Assembly (NCBI GenBank): GCA_009801085.1
Contig: VNWV01000017.1
Location: 124,001-188,000, forward strand
DNA from: Lasiodiplodia sp. COLG20
Taxonomy: Eukaryota; Ascomycota; Dothideomycetes; Botryosphaeriales; Botryosphaeriaceae
Reading direction: 5' to 3'
DNA length: 64,000 nt
Shown here: positions 1-10,816 of the stretch, piece by piece
Layout: every line of letters starts with the position of its first letter
Numbering within the stretch: the first letter of the stretch is position 1
Translations under genes and position numbers: made by a program
The notes under the pieces: generated by a model
What the model was told of the DNA's origin: nothing
The model's input: the letters and a program-made list of their open reading frames with translations, nothing else
Database searches by the model: none

Positions 1-710
1 TGCGTTGCGAATATCCAAAGCCGCGCAGTTCTTAACATGCGCTTCTTCGTTGATCTGGGATCTCCGCAATTTACATTTCATGCAGCTAGCTTCTTCAACC
101 GGATGCGACGGATAGCCAGATGAGAGTACGGCGGTATTAGTGCTTACGAAAGAACGCCACTGTGGCTCAACCGCTTTCTGCCTACGTCGACTCACCGGCG
201 GCCGGTCAGTGAAGTGGCAAACCCAGCACGATGGTAAGCCTGTGTGAACCCCGCCCATTGAGTCTATTGGCATCATTGGCTGCGGCTGATCCGAGTGGTT
301 CACCGGCTTGGGTGAACTGAAATGGGTAACGTAGTCTTGGCAACAGCTGAGCCGCCTGATTGAACTATAAGTGAGTGTCTCTTTCCTTGCTGAAAGTATC
401 GCATTGGAGAGCAAGACCAGCGACCCTTCGAGATTTCACCAGAAACAAAGCATCCACCTTGTCCAAATGGACCCACATCAGCTTTCCCACACTGATGAAC
501 GACATGGTCCTGCCATTGGCCAGAGCATCCATGCACGGCTCTGGATCTGGTTCATTGATCTTTTAAGATGGATCTTGTGCACTCTTTCTGAGCAAGTCAC
601 AGCTCTTGAATTATGGACCCTGGGCTCTGATGAATCTCACAAGCAGGCGGTAGGCACCATAGAAGGTCCTGTACATATGTCACCAAAGAATTCCTGACTA
701 AATCGAATAG
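1..710. other. No gene called; possible upstream exons of the retropepsin-like gene
   Basis: No reading frame here has convincing protein character. The last bases before 711 (CTGACTAAATCGAATAG) look like a branch site plus 3' splice acceptor, so one or more 5' exons of the next gene may lie here, but I cannot define them. Confidence 0.3.
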
Positions 711-1259
711 GAATCTCGAAACGCCAAAACCATATTCATCCGGGTCGACAAGGGAGATGGAAACGACTACTATTGCGAAGCTTTTCTGGACACGGGTTCC
801 AGCATAAACTTGATATCCGCGCGTCGGGTTTCCGAGCTTGGTCTATCCTACAAGGCGACGACCAAAGAGGAAGAGGAGGATTCCACATTAACCGATTTGG
901 ACCACACAGAGAGCCATCCCCTAGGAAGTTTGAAGATCAACTACAAGGGCGGTCATCACGGTCATAGTCCCCAAAGTGTGGAAGCCTCCAAGTTCTATGT
1001 TTTGGATGATGTCCCATACGGAATTCTACTCGGTCGACATGCTCTGAACGATCTGCATGTCTTCACACTTGACCCTCTTTACTTCAGCAAGCCACCCAGA
1101 CGCACTCCAAAAGAAAGAATTCTGACGGTACCTGGGAGTGAAAGGTGGAAACGGGGGACATATTTCATTGGGCAACGGAAGGGAATTCTTTCTTCAGAAA
1201 AAGTTTTCTTTCCCGGCAGACCGAACCCGGGCCCGACAGTTACAACGGTCAAACGTTGA
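711..1259 (+). CDS. Retropepsin-like aspartic protease domain protein, 3' exon only
   Basis: An open frame of about 182 codons ends in TGA at 1257-1259. It contains the pepsin/retropepsin active-site motif FLDTGSSINLIS about 25 residues in, followed by a hydrophobic strand and a YGILLGRHAL stretch resembling the second half of a single-lobed retropepsin fold. In-frame stops lie just upstream, and the frame has no ATG before 810, which is already past the catalytic Asp. It is therefore either the last exon of a spliced gene (acceptor AATAG at 706-710) or a relic of a retrotransposon pol gene. No reverse transcriptase, integrase or LTR is visible nearby, so I lean to a host protein or an isolated fragment. 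Protease activity is not established. Confidence 0.5.
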   Translation, partial: ESRNAKTIFIRVDKGDGNDYYCEAFLDTGSSINLISARRVSELGLSYKATTKEEEEDSTLTDLDHTESHPLGSLKINYKGGHHGHSPQSVEASKFYVLDDVPYGILLGRHALNDLHVFTLDPLYFSKPPRRTPKERILTVPGSERWKRGTYFIGQRKGILSSEKVFFPGRPNPGPTVTTVKR

Positions 1260-1664
1260 TTACTCGACTGCTATCTCTGATCGACTGGTCTTCCACTTGT
1301 CTTTTTCCTCGATCTCCTTTTACGTGGCTTTTGCAGTTCGAAAGTACCCTTCAAGTAATACAATCGTTAATCTTGTTTGTATAATCCTCGCAAGGTACAC
1401 CGCAATTAAATATTCCACATATTCCCTTATCCTACAGTTTTCAACTCCGTGGAGGCTGCGCCGTAACAATGTCGCATTATTCCGAATCAAAGATACTGTC
1501 AGTTAAAGAAGAAACTATTTGAACCGGCATGCACATGTTCGAAATCGCAAACTGCTTTCCAAATAGTCGGTATTATTAAATCCAATACATTCTACAGTAA
1601 ATGTTGCCCTCGCCTTGAATACCTCAATTAACTTTCAACTCCATCGGCGCCGTCATGCCTGACA
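1260..1664. other. Intergenic, nothing recognised
   Basis: AT-leaning sequence between converging genes. No coding signature, repeat or motif was recognised. Confidence 0.4.
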
Positions 1665-2275
1665 CTAGTGGTAGTCGGCCCATCTGTAGCACCCGCCGTG
1701 AGTCCAAGTGGTAGTAGCACCGCATGTGGCCTTTTCAATAGCCTCCTTAACACAAGTAGTGTCGCGGGTCTCCTCGTTCCACGGCCACTTGTAATGGAAG
1801 TTCAGGTCGATGCCGTAGGCAATGGCAGCCTCGTTCGTTGCCGGGTTTTGAATCTGCTTCCACTCCCACTTCTTGTTGCAGCCCTTAAGGGCCACCGTCT
1901 TCCCGCAGGTTCCTTTAATGTTGTCCTGCGATCTGTTAGTCCTCTCCTCTATTGTTTAGAGTATCTTTTCCTGCTTACGGTGATACCCTTGCACCAGCCA
2001 TCAGAGTCTTGGCCGGTAGGGGTGATTTGGACAATGTAGTTGAGCCAGTCGGCGCCGTCGTTGTGCTTAAAGTAGCAGTCGACGTTGCCGGTGAAGTATT
2101 GCGCCAATTGGCAGTCTTCGGGAAGAACATTGGCACGTTTCTCGACGGCCGTGCTGTTGTGATCGGACGAGCCAAGGTCTGCTGCGTCATCGCCGAGAGG
2201 AAGGGCGTTGATGGCACTGGCGAGTGCTCCGAGTGCGAAAGCAACAGATGCGATCGGGGAAGGCTGGAAACGCAT
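1665..2275 (-). CDS. Small secreted cysteine-rich protein with a Kex2 site
   Basis: Two exons, 2275-1979 and 1925-1665 (donor GTAAGC, acceptor GCAG preceded by CTAAC), give a 185-residue protein. It starts with a hydrophobic signal peptide (MRFQPSPIASVAFALGALAS). About 20 residues later comes a VEKR dibasic site suited to Kex2 cleavage, releasing a mature chain beginning ANVLPEDC. The mature part has eight cysteines, consistent with four disulfides, and is rich in Trp and Tyr. An ATG 30 codons further upstream is in frame, but the internal Met that opens the signal peptide is the more natural start. I do not recognise the family. Secretion is well supported; any effector, antimicrobial or other role is inference. 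A TATA-like element lies about 100 bp upstream. Confidence 0.75.
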
Positions 2276-2377
2276 GATGTTTGAAAGATTGCAAAGCAGT
2301 GCGAGTAAAACTGTGATAACGTGGATGGGGTTTTGACTTGAGGGTGCTGATGCTCGAAGAACCATGGAATGTGCTGT

Positions 2378-2385
2378 CTTTAATA
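2378..2385 (-). promoter_or_regulatory. TATA-like box of the 2.3-kb secreted-protein gene
   Basis: Minus-strand TATTAAAG about 100 bp upstream of the chosen ATG, a usual distance for a fungal TATA element. Confidence 0.4.
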
Positions 2386-3084
2386 CTCGCCTTTCAAGGG
2401 CTTCTTGAGGTGGATTCCATCCAGGCTGCAGTGGTATGAGCCGTCTATCCGAGATCTCTAGGCCTGTGCAGTACGATGTGTTGGATATCCGTGTTCAACA
2501 CCGTTTTTTTCGCCCCCAGACATCTTCGAAAGCTCCAACCTTCCCCTGAAATTAGTCTTGGGTGGCCTAGTCGCACGACCTGTGTTTCTTTATCTAGCAA
2601 TCGATTGTCGCGTACACCTACATTTCCGCCCCCAAGCGGATCTAAGAGCGACGTTGATGTCCAAAGCACTGATGTCACTTAATCGCTCAGGTTTTCCTAT
2701 AGTGGAATGTCCCTGATCCCTTTCGGGTTTGGTGCCAAAGAGCAGGGATCGCTAAAACCTCCGCCCCTAGAGCCTCTCCTTTTTTATACATCAACCCCAC
2801 GTTGAACGAGTTTCTAAACATGTAATTATGGAGAAAGATTAGCTCAAGAGTTTCCCATGTTGACGCCTTGGTATTCGAAGGATCCGGGGACCAATTTGCG
2901 GACGTTGGAATTGCGGGCGTTGGAACACTTTCGCGCACGGACCTCGGAACAAAGACATACTCACGACGTCAACTATCAGATCGCTGAGGACTATTTAACT
3001 GGGCTAGTTACCAGCAGAAAGACTTGCTCAATACCACAATCCATCCAACTACTACAACAAGCCATTCCAAGAAGCCTAGCAAAC
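2386..3084. other. Divergent intergenic region
   Basis: Lies between two divergently transcribed secreted-protein genes. Short open frames occur but none has a start context or protein character. No repeat was recognised. Confidence 0.4.
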
Positions 3085-3888
3085 ATGAAGTTCTTCACTG
3101 CTCTCACCGTAAGGCATCCTCTGAACAGATAGCAATCACACCTCTGACCCGTCGGCGCAGTCCGCTCTGGCGTTTACCACTACGGCAATTGCCGCGCCAC
3201 TCGCCATGAACGAAACAGAGCCGTTCGCACTCGAGGAGCGCGACACCCCCTTCCAACAGACGGGCATCACCGTCTTCCATTCCAAGGAGCGAACGCGGCT
3301 CGGACGCTGGACCCTCCGGTTCAGGATGATGGGGTTCCTCCAAGCCACTGGCGCGATGTACGACATACTGTCGGAGCAGATGGATGTACATCCCTGGTCA
3401 GGGGAGCCCGTTGCGCGGGCGTCGGTCGTCGCGCAAGGATTCTTCGCCAGCCTTCGGCCCTGGTTTGTGTCGACCTTTCCCGACGTCCGGCCTAAGGTGT
3501 TTCATTCCCTCTTCAATGCTGGAACCAACCTCGGCGAAGGATGGGAAGGCACCGTCGGGGCTCAGTTCTGGGTACGTGTTCCGCCTAGCAAACGCTGCTG
3601 AAGCTGTACTAACGGATCCCCGCGCAGCTCACGGTGGAGGATGAAGCTTTGTACGATAGAATTCTGGAGGCTCTTAAGGCATATTTGTCAGGAAAGGGTA
3701 GCAACCCTGTTGGAGTCGCCCTTTCGCGCGTTGAAGAAGCCTTCGCCATCGGCAACCCCAAGCAGTACCTTTTGCCCCGTAGCAAGCTAAGGGCCAGGTC
3801 TGATATCTGCTCAAGCGGCACCTCTCTCATCGGCCAGTTTCAGAACAGGGTCCCCGAGATTGCGACTTTCTCGGGAGAGGACTGTTAG
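3085..3888 (+). CDS. Predicted secreted protein of unknown family
   Basis: Three exons: 3085-3108, 3161-3571 and 3628-3888. The first intron has donor GTAAGG and acceptor CGCAG, the second donor GTACGT, branch CTAAC and acceptor CGCAG; all junctions are phase 0. The product is 231 residues. The 24-bp first exon supplies the start of a signal peptide (MKFFTALT joined to SALAFTTTAIAAPLA), so the signal is only visible after splicing. The mature part is charged and has just two cysteines, both near the C terminus (DICSS and the final GEDC), which could form one terminal disulfide. No family motif was recognised. The consistent splice frames and signal peptide make the gene model strong although the function is unknown. 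Confidence 0.72.
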
Positions 3889-4055
3889 ACGGGAAAGTTG
3901 AAAGGATGGACGCGGTAGTGTAGAATAGATTTTGGCTTGGACATACATCTTGTACTTTACTGTAGCTAAATTCAAGCGCTGGCCTCAACGTCGACCTCGA
4001 AGGTAGCTCTTTCGGCGCTTGTTTATCATCTACCAATCAGTCTAGCAATTTAGAG

Positions 4056-4078
4056 TTTTTTTTTTTTTTTTTTTTTTT
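4056..4078. repeat. Poly(T) tract, 23 bp
   Basis: Uninterrupted T homopolymer just beyond the 3' ends of two converging genes. It may vary in length between isolates. Confidence 0.9.
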
Positions 4079-4100
4079 CGTATTCCCCGCATTCTGTTGT

Positions 4101-5021
4101 TCAAACCACGTCCTTAATCGAATCAGCAACAAACTCATACACCGAAAACACAATCCCCCCCGCAAATACCAGCCTCGCCAACCTCATCGTACTCCCCTTC
4201 CAAAACCCCCACACCCCCGCATCCCGCCACACGCCCCTCACCGCCTGCCCCAGCCTCTCCCCCTGCGCGCTCTGCGCCCTCGTCTTCACCGTATCAAACG
4301 GCTGCGTCGCATACACCGTCACCGTCCCCGCAATCGCCCCCAACGCGAACGTCTCAGGGGTCGACTTCGGCAAGCATCCATATCTTGCCCTATACGCCTC
4401 CTTCATCGCGTTGTACGACCCCATCCGCACCGCCGAGTTCGCCGACTGCTTCGCCGTCGTGCTGACCAGCCCGCGGTACATCGTCCTCAACCCCTGCTCT
4501 TTGATCAACACCGCCACCGCGTGCGGCGCCGACCGGAAGCGCCGCGCGCCCTTCGCGTCGTCGATCAGCGCCGTCTTGATGCGCTCGGTCGGCGTGACGG
4601 CGACGACGGACTCGACTGCGCCCGCCACGCTGCCGGCGAAGATGCTGCGCGCCGGGCTGAGCCGCCCGTCCGGCCCGGCGAGGCTGTTCTTGACGCTGTC
4701 GAAGGTCGTGAAGCGCACGCCGGCCTTCAGCGCGGTTCCCAGGACGAGGGTGGAGCAACCGGCGTAGATGGCGGGGAGGCCTTCGGTGCGGGCGGTGTGG
4801 AGGAGCACGTGGAAGGGGTTGGTGGTGGAAGGCCCCGCCGGGGTGGCGGAGCGGAGTTGGAGGCAGGTCTTGGCGTATTCGAAGGGGTAGGTTAAGGTCG
4901 CTTCGATGCCGCCGGCGACGCTGCCTGAGATGAGGGAGGCGAGAGGTGAGATGGCGGTTTTGGGGCGGGAGTCGGTGGTGGGTGCGGCCCGGGGTTGGGA
5001 GGAGGATGCGATGTGTGCCAT
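4101..5021 (-). CDS. ctp1: Mitochondrial tricarboxylate (citrate) carrier, SLC25 family
   Basis: An intronless gene for 306 residues, the normal size for this family. It shows the threefold mitochondrial-carrier repeat: GGIEATLTYPFEYAKT near residue 40, VAVTPTERIKTALIDD near 145, and VTVYATQPFDTVKTRAQ near 235. These are the Px[DE]xx[KR] signatures, in the forms typical of the citrate transport protein Ctp1/SLC25A1 (PFEYAKT, PTERIKT, PFDTVKT). Known members exchange citrate for malate or another tricarboxylate across the inner mitochondrial membrane and feed cytosolic acetyl-CoA production. The start at 5021 (MAHIASS) is the first ATG in frame. The N-terminal ~25 residues are Ser/Pro-rich and poorly conserved, as usual. 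No break was seen. Confidence 0.9.
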   Translation of the reverse strand: MAHIASSSQPRAAPTTDSRPKTAISPLASLISGSVAGGIEATLTYPFEYAKTCLQLRSATPAGPSTTNPFHVLLHTARTEGLPAIYAGCSTLVLGTALKAGVRFTTFDSVKNSLAGPDGRLSPARSIFAGSVAGAVESVVAVTPTERIKTALIDDAKGARRFRSAPHAVAVLIKEQGLRTMYRGLVSTTAKQSANSAVRMGSYNAMKEAYRARYGCLPKSTPETFALGAIAGTVTVYATQPFDTVKTRAQSAQGERLGQAVRGVWRDAGVWGFWKGSTMRLARLVFAGGIVFSVYEFVADSIKDVV

Positions 5022-5646
5022 TGTGCGGCGTTGGGAGATAATAATGGCAATAATTCGCCAGATGGCATGCTGGAGCAAGTCACTTTAAAGTTGTTAATGC
5101 TCTTGATAATGCCATGTTGGGAATGTGGAACGTTGCGACGGAGCTGTCCGGTGGCGCGGAGCGCTCCAGCAAGGCGGATTCGTCCCGGTGCTCCGGCTAA
5201 TCAGCGCATTTCAGGCACAACCAAGATCCGAGAGTAGCCATTACCGGTGCCATCGGAGAGTAGTATTGTTCCGTTGGACTTGTCCCAGCTCTGAAAGTGG
5301 CTTGCGCCTCCCTTGTATGTACGGAGTCTTTGTGATGCTCCATACACGTTAGTCACATTTTTGGGCCCTGTTTATCTGTCCTTAAAATGCCGTGATTATT
5401 TTCAAATACTAGCCACTGAGTATCATAGGTAGCAGAATTTAGCGAAGCAAGTTTGTGATATACACAATGGCACAGTGTTGACATTGTGAGTATCAATGCT
5501 GCAAATCAAAGTGTATCTTTGGGCTACGAAAAGAAACCACGCTAGCAGACATATCCGATTCCATTTCCCTCCATTTCAAGGAGAGGGTTTGCCGTGACGT
5601 TTACAAAGTGTTGACTTGAATCGCGATTGAGCAATTGCTGTCATCT
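5022..5646. other. Intergenic, nothing recognised
   Basis: Upstream region of the citrate carrier and downstream of the DUF6536 gene. No coding signature, repeat or motif was recognised. Confidence 0.4.
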
Positions 5647-8465
5647 TCAAGAGTAGAGATGTCCCTCAATGGGCGGCTCAACCGTGCCATTGGAAAATGC
5701 ACAGTGTCCCACAGGCTCTCCATTCCCAGTGTACTCATTCGTGTCTGGTATCGCACCCCACATTACGGGTAAGCGAGCGGAGGTCCCCTCTGGAGAATGA
5801 CATGCCGCAGATATGGCCGCACTACAGCTCCCAGCTAATGGTATTCCTGATTGAAGCTTGCGCCTGCCCAATATAACTGCAAAGACCAACAGTGCTAGAA
5901 CGGCGATAGCTGCGATCATCATACCAAGAGGAGAATAACTGCAAGTTGTCGCACCATTCAGGGGTTTGTGAGACGGTCTTCCGATTGCGTCTTTCGCATG
6001 CACCTGGGTGAAGAAGATGGCCTGCGACAAGACCCAATGCAGGAACGTTGAAAACGCCATAAGTGGGATTGCGAGACGGTATGGAACTTGAAGGAAATAT
6101 GTCGAGCGTTGAGATCCACGCTTGTTAGAGACTCGCAACGGAGCTCTGCGATGTTCGTACCGGGACCACTCCGAGGCAAGGGAAAGACTGGTAAACAGGC
6201 CGTTAATAAGTAGGTAGAGCATGGAGAACAAAGTCTGAGGCAGATTGGCGATTAGAACCGCCGATATAATAGCTCGATCACCAGATGTAGGTAGCTCCCA
6301 ACCATGGATCAGCGTGAACGAGCTTGTTGTGCCAAGGCCAAGCTCCCAGAGGAGCTTAAAGCCTCCACCATATTGGGATTCAAGATCATAAATGGCGTAT
6401 CCAAGTAAACCCAAAATGGCGAAAAGACCAATAAGCATGCTGACTTTGTCAGATTATTTTCAAGTTATCATAGTGTTTACACTTACAGAATGATAACAGC
6501 CATCCATCTTTGATTGCTTGCTACTGCAGAGCGTCTTTCTGCTTTCAGCCTGAATGATCTCGGCTCCAGGTAGGAGTGTCCAAACTCGTAGATACCAGAA
6601 AATGGACCAGCAAGATCCTTTCTAGTAAACAAGCATAATCCCTTCGTTGTCTTGTCAGGATCCTGGATGAAAGAGGCTGCAGCATCTCCGATGGTAATCA
6701 TCTGCTCGTCGTGCGCTTTCCGGACAACGTAAGTGATGACAATGGCTTTCTGTATTGGACAATGACGTTAGGAGTGATTGAAAAAGAAATTCCAAGGGGG
6801 ACATACAATGGCGTTGAAAACAATGACAATAATGAGTAGGCTTCGGGCCATGATCAACTGGCATCCGTTCTCAAGTCTCTCGCTGATACAATAGTCGATG
6901 TGAAACCCATTGACCGTCCAGTTAGATGGTCTAGATCTCATTGTTTGCCAATTTCCATCGCTGCATAACGGGGGTATCGAGCGTTCAGAAATTTCGTACT
7001 TTTCCCGTTGGGAGCATATCCAGTAGAACCAGTTGGATCTCTCCGTGCGGGTTGAAGGTACTAAGCCCCCATTATACCTCGCTATGGTGTATAGCGATGA
7101 GTTTTCCCGGCAGCTGATCCAGTTGTACTGTTCTAGGACGTTGTAACTCCAGAGTGAAAACTCAAGCGAGTTATTACAGTTACCAGGGTATTTTTTCTCA
7201 TCGTTCGCGCTCCTACTGGACTCTCAGTGAATAAGAGCATTATTGCGCGGCAGAGTAGAAGACACCAACACAAGTGTGCGTCTATCCGATAGCGGTGTTT
7301 TTGCATACGCTTCAATGCAATCCGCATTCTCAAGTCTCTCAAAGACGGAGCCATTCGTTTGACTCTTGAGACTCTGGATCTGATCTTGGACCAAGCTTGG
7401 ACTGGTGAGATACGATACTCCCGTCTTCAAAGTCTTGGCAGTCCCATCAAGAAAGTGTGTTGTCCTGTTTCTTATCCAGCCCCAATTCTCATCATGCACG
7501 GTAAAATCTGTAAACATATCGTGGTCGAACCATTTCCCATTCTGGAAATCATGAGATGCGAAATAAATCTCGTAGGAATTGTTGGCCAGAGACACGAAGA
7601 AAGTCGAGTTATAGCTGCAAATTATTAGTAATTGCTCCTATAGCCCACTCAATATGAATAAATTAGATGGGGAATTTTATATTTGTGAATATAGAAAACA
7701 TTCCTACTGGAGTTCATTTGAAAGACTTACATGAAATGGAGTGGGAAAGACGATAGGCCAAGCAAAAGCCAGCAAATAAGCCTCCCTCTCTTGACGACGA
7801 GCAGGTTCCTCAGGCTAGGAACACCAATATCCAGGTATCTCCCTTGCTTGTGTGCCTTATTCACTTCGGAGCGTGTAGGAGCAGAGAGGCATTGCATACA
7901 GTAATTGCTTGCTCCGAGGAGAAGTGTGCTGACGGCGTTGATGATCAGATGAATCCCGAGTTGGATATGCTCAATATCTGAGCAGTGACCTTCACGGATG
8001 GTTGTAAAGCTCCATGTCTCATCGCTTTTGTTGTCAACCGAGATGGAAGCAACCACGAGGGCAATGATGTTGCAAATCAGGGCGCAGAACGACAAGATTG
8101 CGCCAACGGTGGCCCCGAAACGCCAGCCCTCAGGTACTCGGCGATGTAGCCATGTCCACTGGATTTTGAAAATGTTTTTGGGAAAAGAAACCTTCGTGTC
8201 CACAGGAGGGATACGCTCGTCGGGGAATCTAGTTGGCAAAAAAGCATCCGTGGGATTGTCAGACACATAGACAATGGCACTTGTGTCACTAAGGTCCCCT
8301 TGGGATGTGTTGTTAGAGTTCCATGCATCCTGTGTAGACGTGGACCCTCGGGCCGGAAGGGACGGCTCTAAGGGCAGAAGGGGGATGCTTGAGAAGGATT
8401 AGCGTAAATTTAACGCAATACTCTACACGAAGGTTGTTCGCTCACTCAGACCGCGGTACTTCCAT
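5647..8465 (-). pseudogene. DUF6536 polytopic membrane protein, copy A, with an in-frame stop
   Basis: Five exons: 8465-8446, 8387-7731, 7614-6807, 6749-6487 and 6439-5647. All introns have good signals (for example donors GTGAGC, GTAAGT, GTATGT, GTAAGT) and the frame is consistent for 847 codons. Hallmarks match the fungal DUF6536 family: GWRFGATVGAILSFCALICN membrane entry, SNYCMQCLSAPTR, SSFPLHF, and C-terminal transmembrane segments. It parallels copy B at 10.8-13.1 kb throughout. Codon 356 (7226-7224) is TGA, while homology to copy B continues on both sides in the same frame. Either this is a nonsense mutation, or a weak 51-56-bp intron (donor GTGTTG) removes it. Function of the family is unknown; the protein would sit in a membrane with a large lumenal or extracellular loop. 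Confidence 0.7.
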
Positions 8466-9703
8466 CTTTCGTCCACGTCGTTCTTTAGTTAAAGTTGGCT
8501 AAAAGGTTTTGAGAGTTTGCGGCTTGTATTAAATTTGCCGTTCATTACTGTGCTAAGACTGAACAAAGTTGCGGTGAGTGGAGATTCGCAGCTCGTGTGA
8601 CTAGGGCAGAAATATTATTATAGAGAGAGGCCTATGAAGTAATGAGTGCGCAATAGTTATTTATAGAGGCTGCAAGTAACTGAAACTGGTTGGTGTGCCT
8701 GCGTGGCCCCAAAAATACCACACGTGTCTCCTGATACTCAAGCTTGGGATGAGGCTGATTCGAATCGCTCAGCCTCATTATTCACCATGCCTTGCGTCAC
8801 TGGTCGCATGGTCTTGTTCATTCCTTCCGGAATATTGTTTTCAGGGCCGAGTCGATGGTCTTGTGAAACCAACTTCGGCAAATTTGAGGGTCCCATCTTA
8901 AGTTTTGATGTTTACACTTCCGAATTGACGTATGTGAAAAACGGCCACAGCGACCCGAAAAATCAGGTTTCTGACAAGCGCTAATGGACTAGAAGACGAA
9001 GGATCCGCCATTGGGTTAACGTGATGCAATTGTCAACGTCAGTCACTCATTCAATTGATTGCCTGAAACAGTGCAAAAGGACCACGTCTTAGCAGCTCGG
9101 TAAGCGGCATCAGCTTCTCGTAGTACGACAGGAGCCAGTGAGCCGGCATGAATGATTGGATTCGGAAGCAACGGATCACATGGCTGTGCTGCAGCTAGCT
9201 CCTGGCGCTTATTTGTAGGAATGTACAGGTAACACCAACCAAATCAAGCTATTGCGGGGGGTTTTGATTTGGGCACAACAGCGGAAGAGCATGATTGAAA
9301 GCCCTGAAAATTGTCCGCATTAGACTCTCCTGGATCCTAACGATACGGGCTTTAGGCGTCATACCTACACCTTGGTGCCTGGTGGATCAACGGGCGAGGG
9401 GCGATTTCCGCAGCACGCTGCGGCTGCGATGTGCCTGTATCACTGCGCCTCAAATGACGTTATACAAATGTATGGTTTGATTTATTGGCAGGAATCACAT
9501 TTTGTGCGAGAGTGGCGTCTATGACTGCGACATGGCATCTACCAGGGGTGGAAGCGTTTCTTGAGCCCTAATGTTGTGTTTCCCTCAGCCTCGCCCAATA
9601 CGTTTACCTGGAGCTAAAGATAACCCATGCACTATGGTAATCCTGAGAGTATATGTGATATCTCGTCACCAGGCTGACCCGAAAAAAACGGAAATAATGC
9701 ACC
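8466..9703. other. Intergenic between tandem DUF6536 genes, left of the MITE
   Basis: Contains the promoter of copy A at its left end. Short open frames lack support. No further element was recognised before the MITE target duplication. Confidence 0.4.
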
Positions 9704-9712
9704 AAAGAAAAA
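9704..9712. repeat. Target site duplication, left copy
   Basis: AAAGAAAAA directly abuts the left terminal inverted repeat and is repeated exactly at 10166-10174 on the other side of the element. Confidence 0.8.
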
Positions 9713-10165
9713 GGGGTAATTACCAAACAGCATACGTTTCGCGCCGCGCGGACCAAACAGCATATGCGGGACCAAACAGCATATATCGAAATTTTTTTTT
9801 TCTAAAACGCCAACGTTCTTAGGTAGAAACTTATTATCTAAATTATTATTATTATTCTGTGGCTTTTCTAATATTATAAAATTAAAAAAGTAATTAAATC
9901 TAAGCTATTATCGCGTCTTAAAATAATTAATTTTTAAAAAACATTTTCGCTAAATAAATCAATATTCTCGCCATAAAAAATATTATTTTTTCTTATAATA
10001 AGTAGATTTAAGTCTAAATAGTTATATTTAAGTAAAAATATACTTATATTTTAAATTCGTTGAGGGTTTTGTGTTGTTGTAAAATTTTCGACATATGCTG
10101 TTTGGTCCCGCATATGCTGTTTGGTCCGCTCGGGTACCGAACATATGCTGTTTGGTAATTACCCC
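9713..10165. mobile_element. Non-autonomous MITE-like transposon, Mutator-like by its 9-bp duplication
   Basis: A 453-bp element. Its left end (9713 to about 9795) and right end (about 10085 to 10165) are near-perfect inverted repeats of roughly 80 bp starting GGGGTAATTACCAAACA. Each terminal repeat carries three copies of an ACCAAACAGCATAT-type unit spaced by about 20-25 bp, which could be transposase binding sites. The interior (about 9796-10084) is very AT-rich and has no coding capacity. A perfect 9-bp direct repeat flanks the element, the duplication length typical of Mutator-like elements. An autonomous partner is not in this window. The same terminal motif recurs near 45.4 kb. Confidence 0.85.
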
Positions 10166-10174
10166 AAAGAAAAA
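10166..10174. repeat. Target site duplication, right copy
   Basis: AAAGAAAAA, identical to 9704-9712. Confidence 0.8.
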
Positions 10175-10816
10175 CTGTCTGACTTGCGCACAAGCGAGAG
10201 TGGCTGCCAGCTTTTTTTATTGGTTACATGATTGGTCATACTATCAGCACTAAGAACAAAAAACACACGGAGTCTACATGTACCTTTTCCCTTCATGTGG
10301 TGTCGTCGTCTTTCCGCTAGTAAAGCAGCAAAGGGCAATCGTTTCCATGTTGGTAGCAAGATCTGATTCCCCAATCAATGCACCCCACGTCACCTTCTTT
10401 TCGTGGGCCTTCTCATCCCACTCGAGCCGATGACACGCTGGGGTATGGCCTTGCTACAAAAGCAAAAATTAGGGATCATGGACTGCTTGGTCGTAATGTT
10501 CTCATGACTACTACCACTGTAAAAAAACACAACACTGCATATCATCAGACTCCACATGGTTTTCGTGTTGTAGCCAAGACTAGATGTTTCTTCATTGACG
10601 ACGCTGCTCCTTCACTAAAGTATATATAATGGGCCTATAATATCGGGAAACTGCAGTAGCGTTGCTAAAGCTGGGCATTCTATACCTCACTGCACACTTG
10701 CAGATATTTATACGCTTGACATCATAGACGCAATCCTTTTACTGAAGATTTGAAATCAGAGGGCTGTGATTATATTTACGCTAGCAACAACCTCTATGAT
10801 AAGTAGTAACCTTTGC
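10175..10816. other. Intergenic, nothing recognised
   Basis: Downstream of DUF6536 copy B and right of the MITE. An 83-codon open frame at 10378-10629 has no protein character. Confidence 0.4.

Noticed and set aside
371..697. A 108-codon plus-strand frame near the left edge
   Set aside because: It begins at GTG, which also looks like a GTGAGT splice donor, and has no recognisable protein character.
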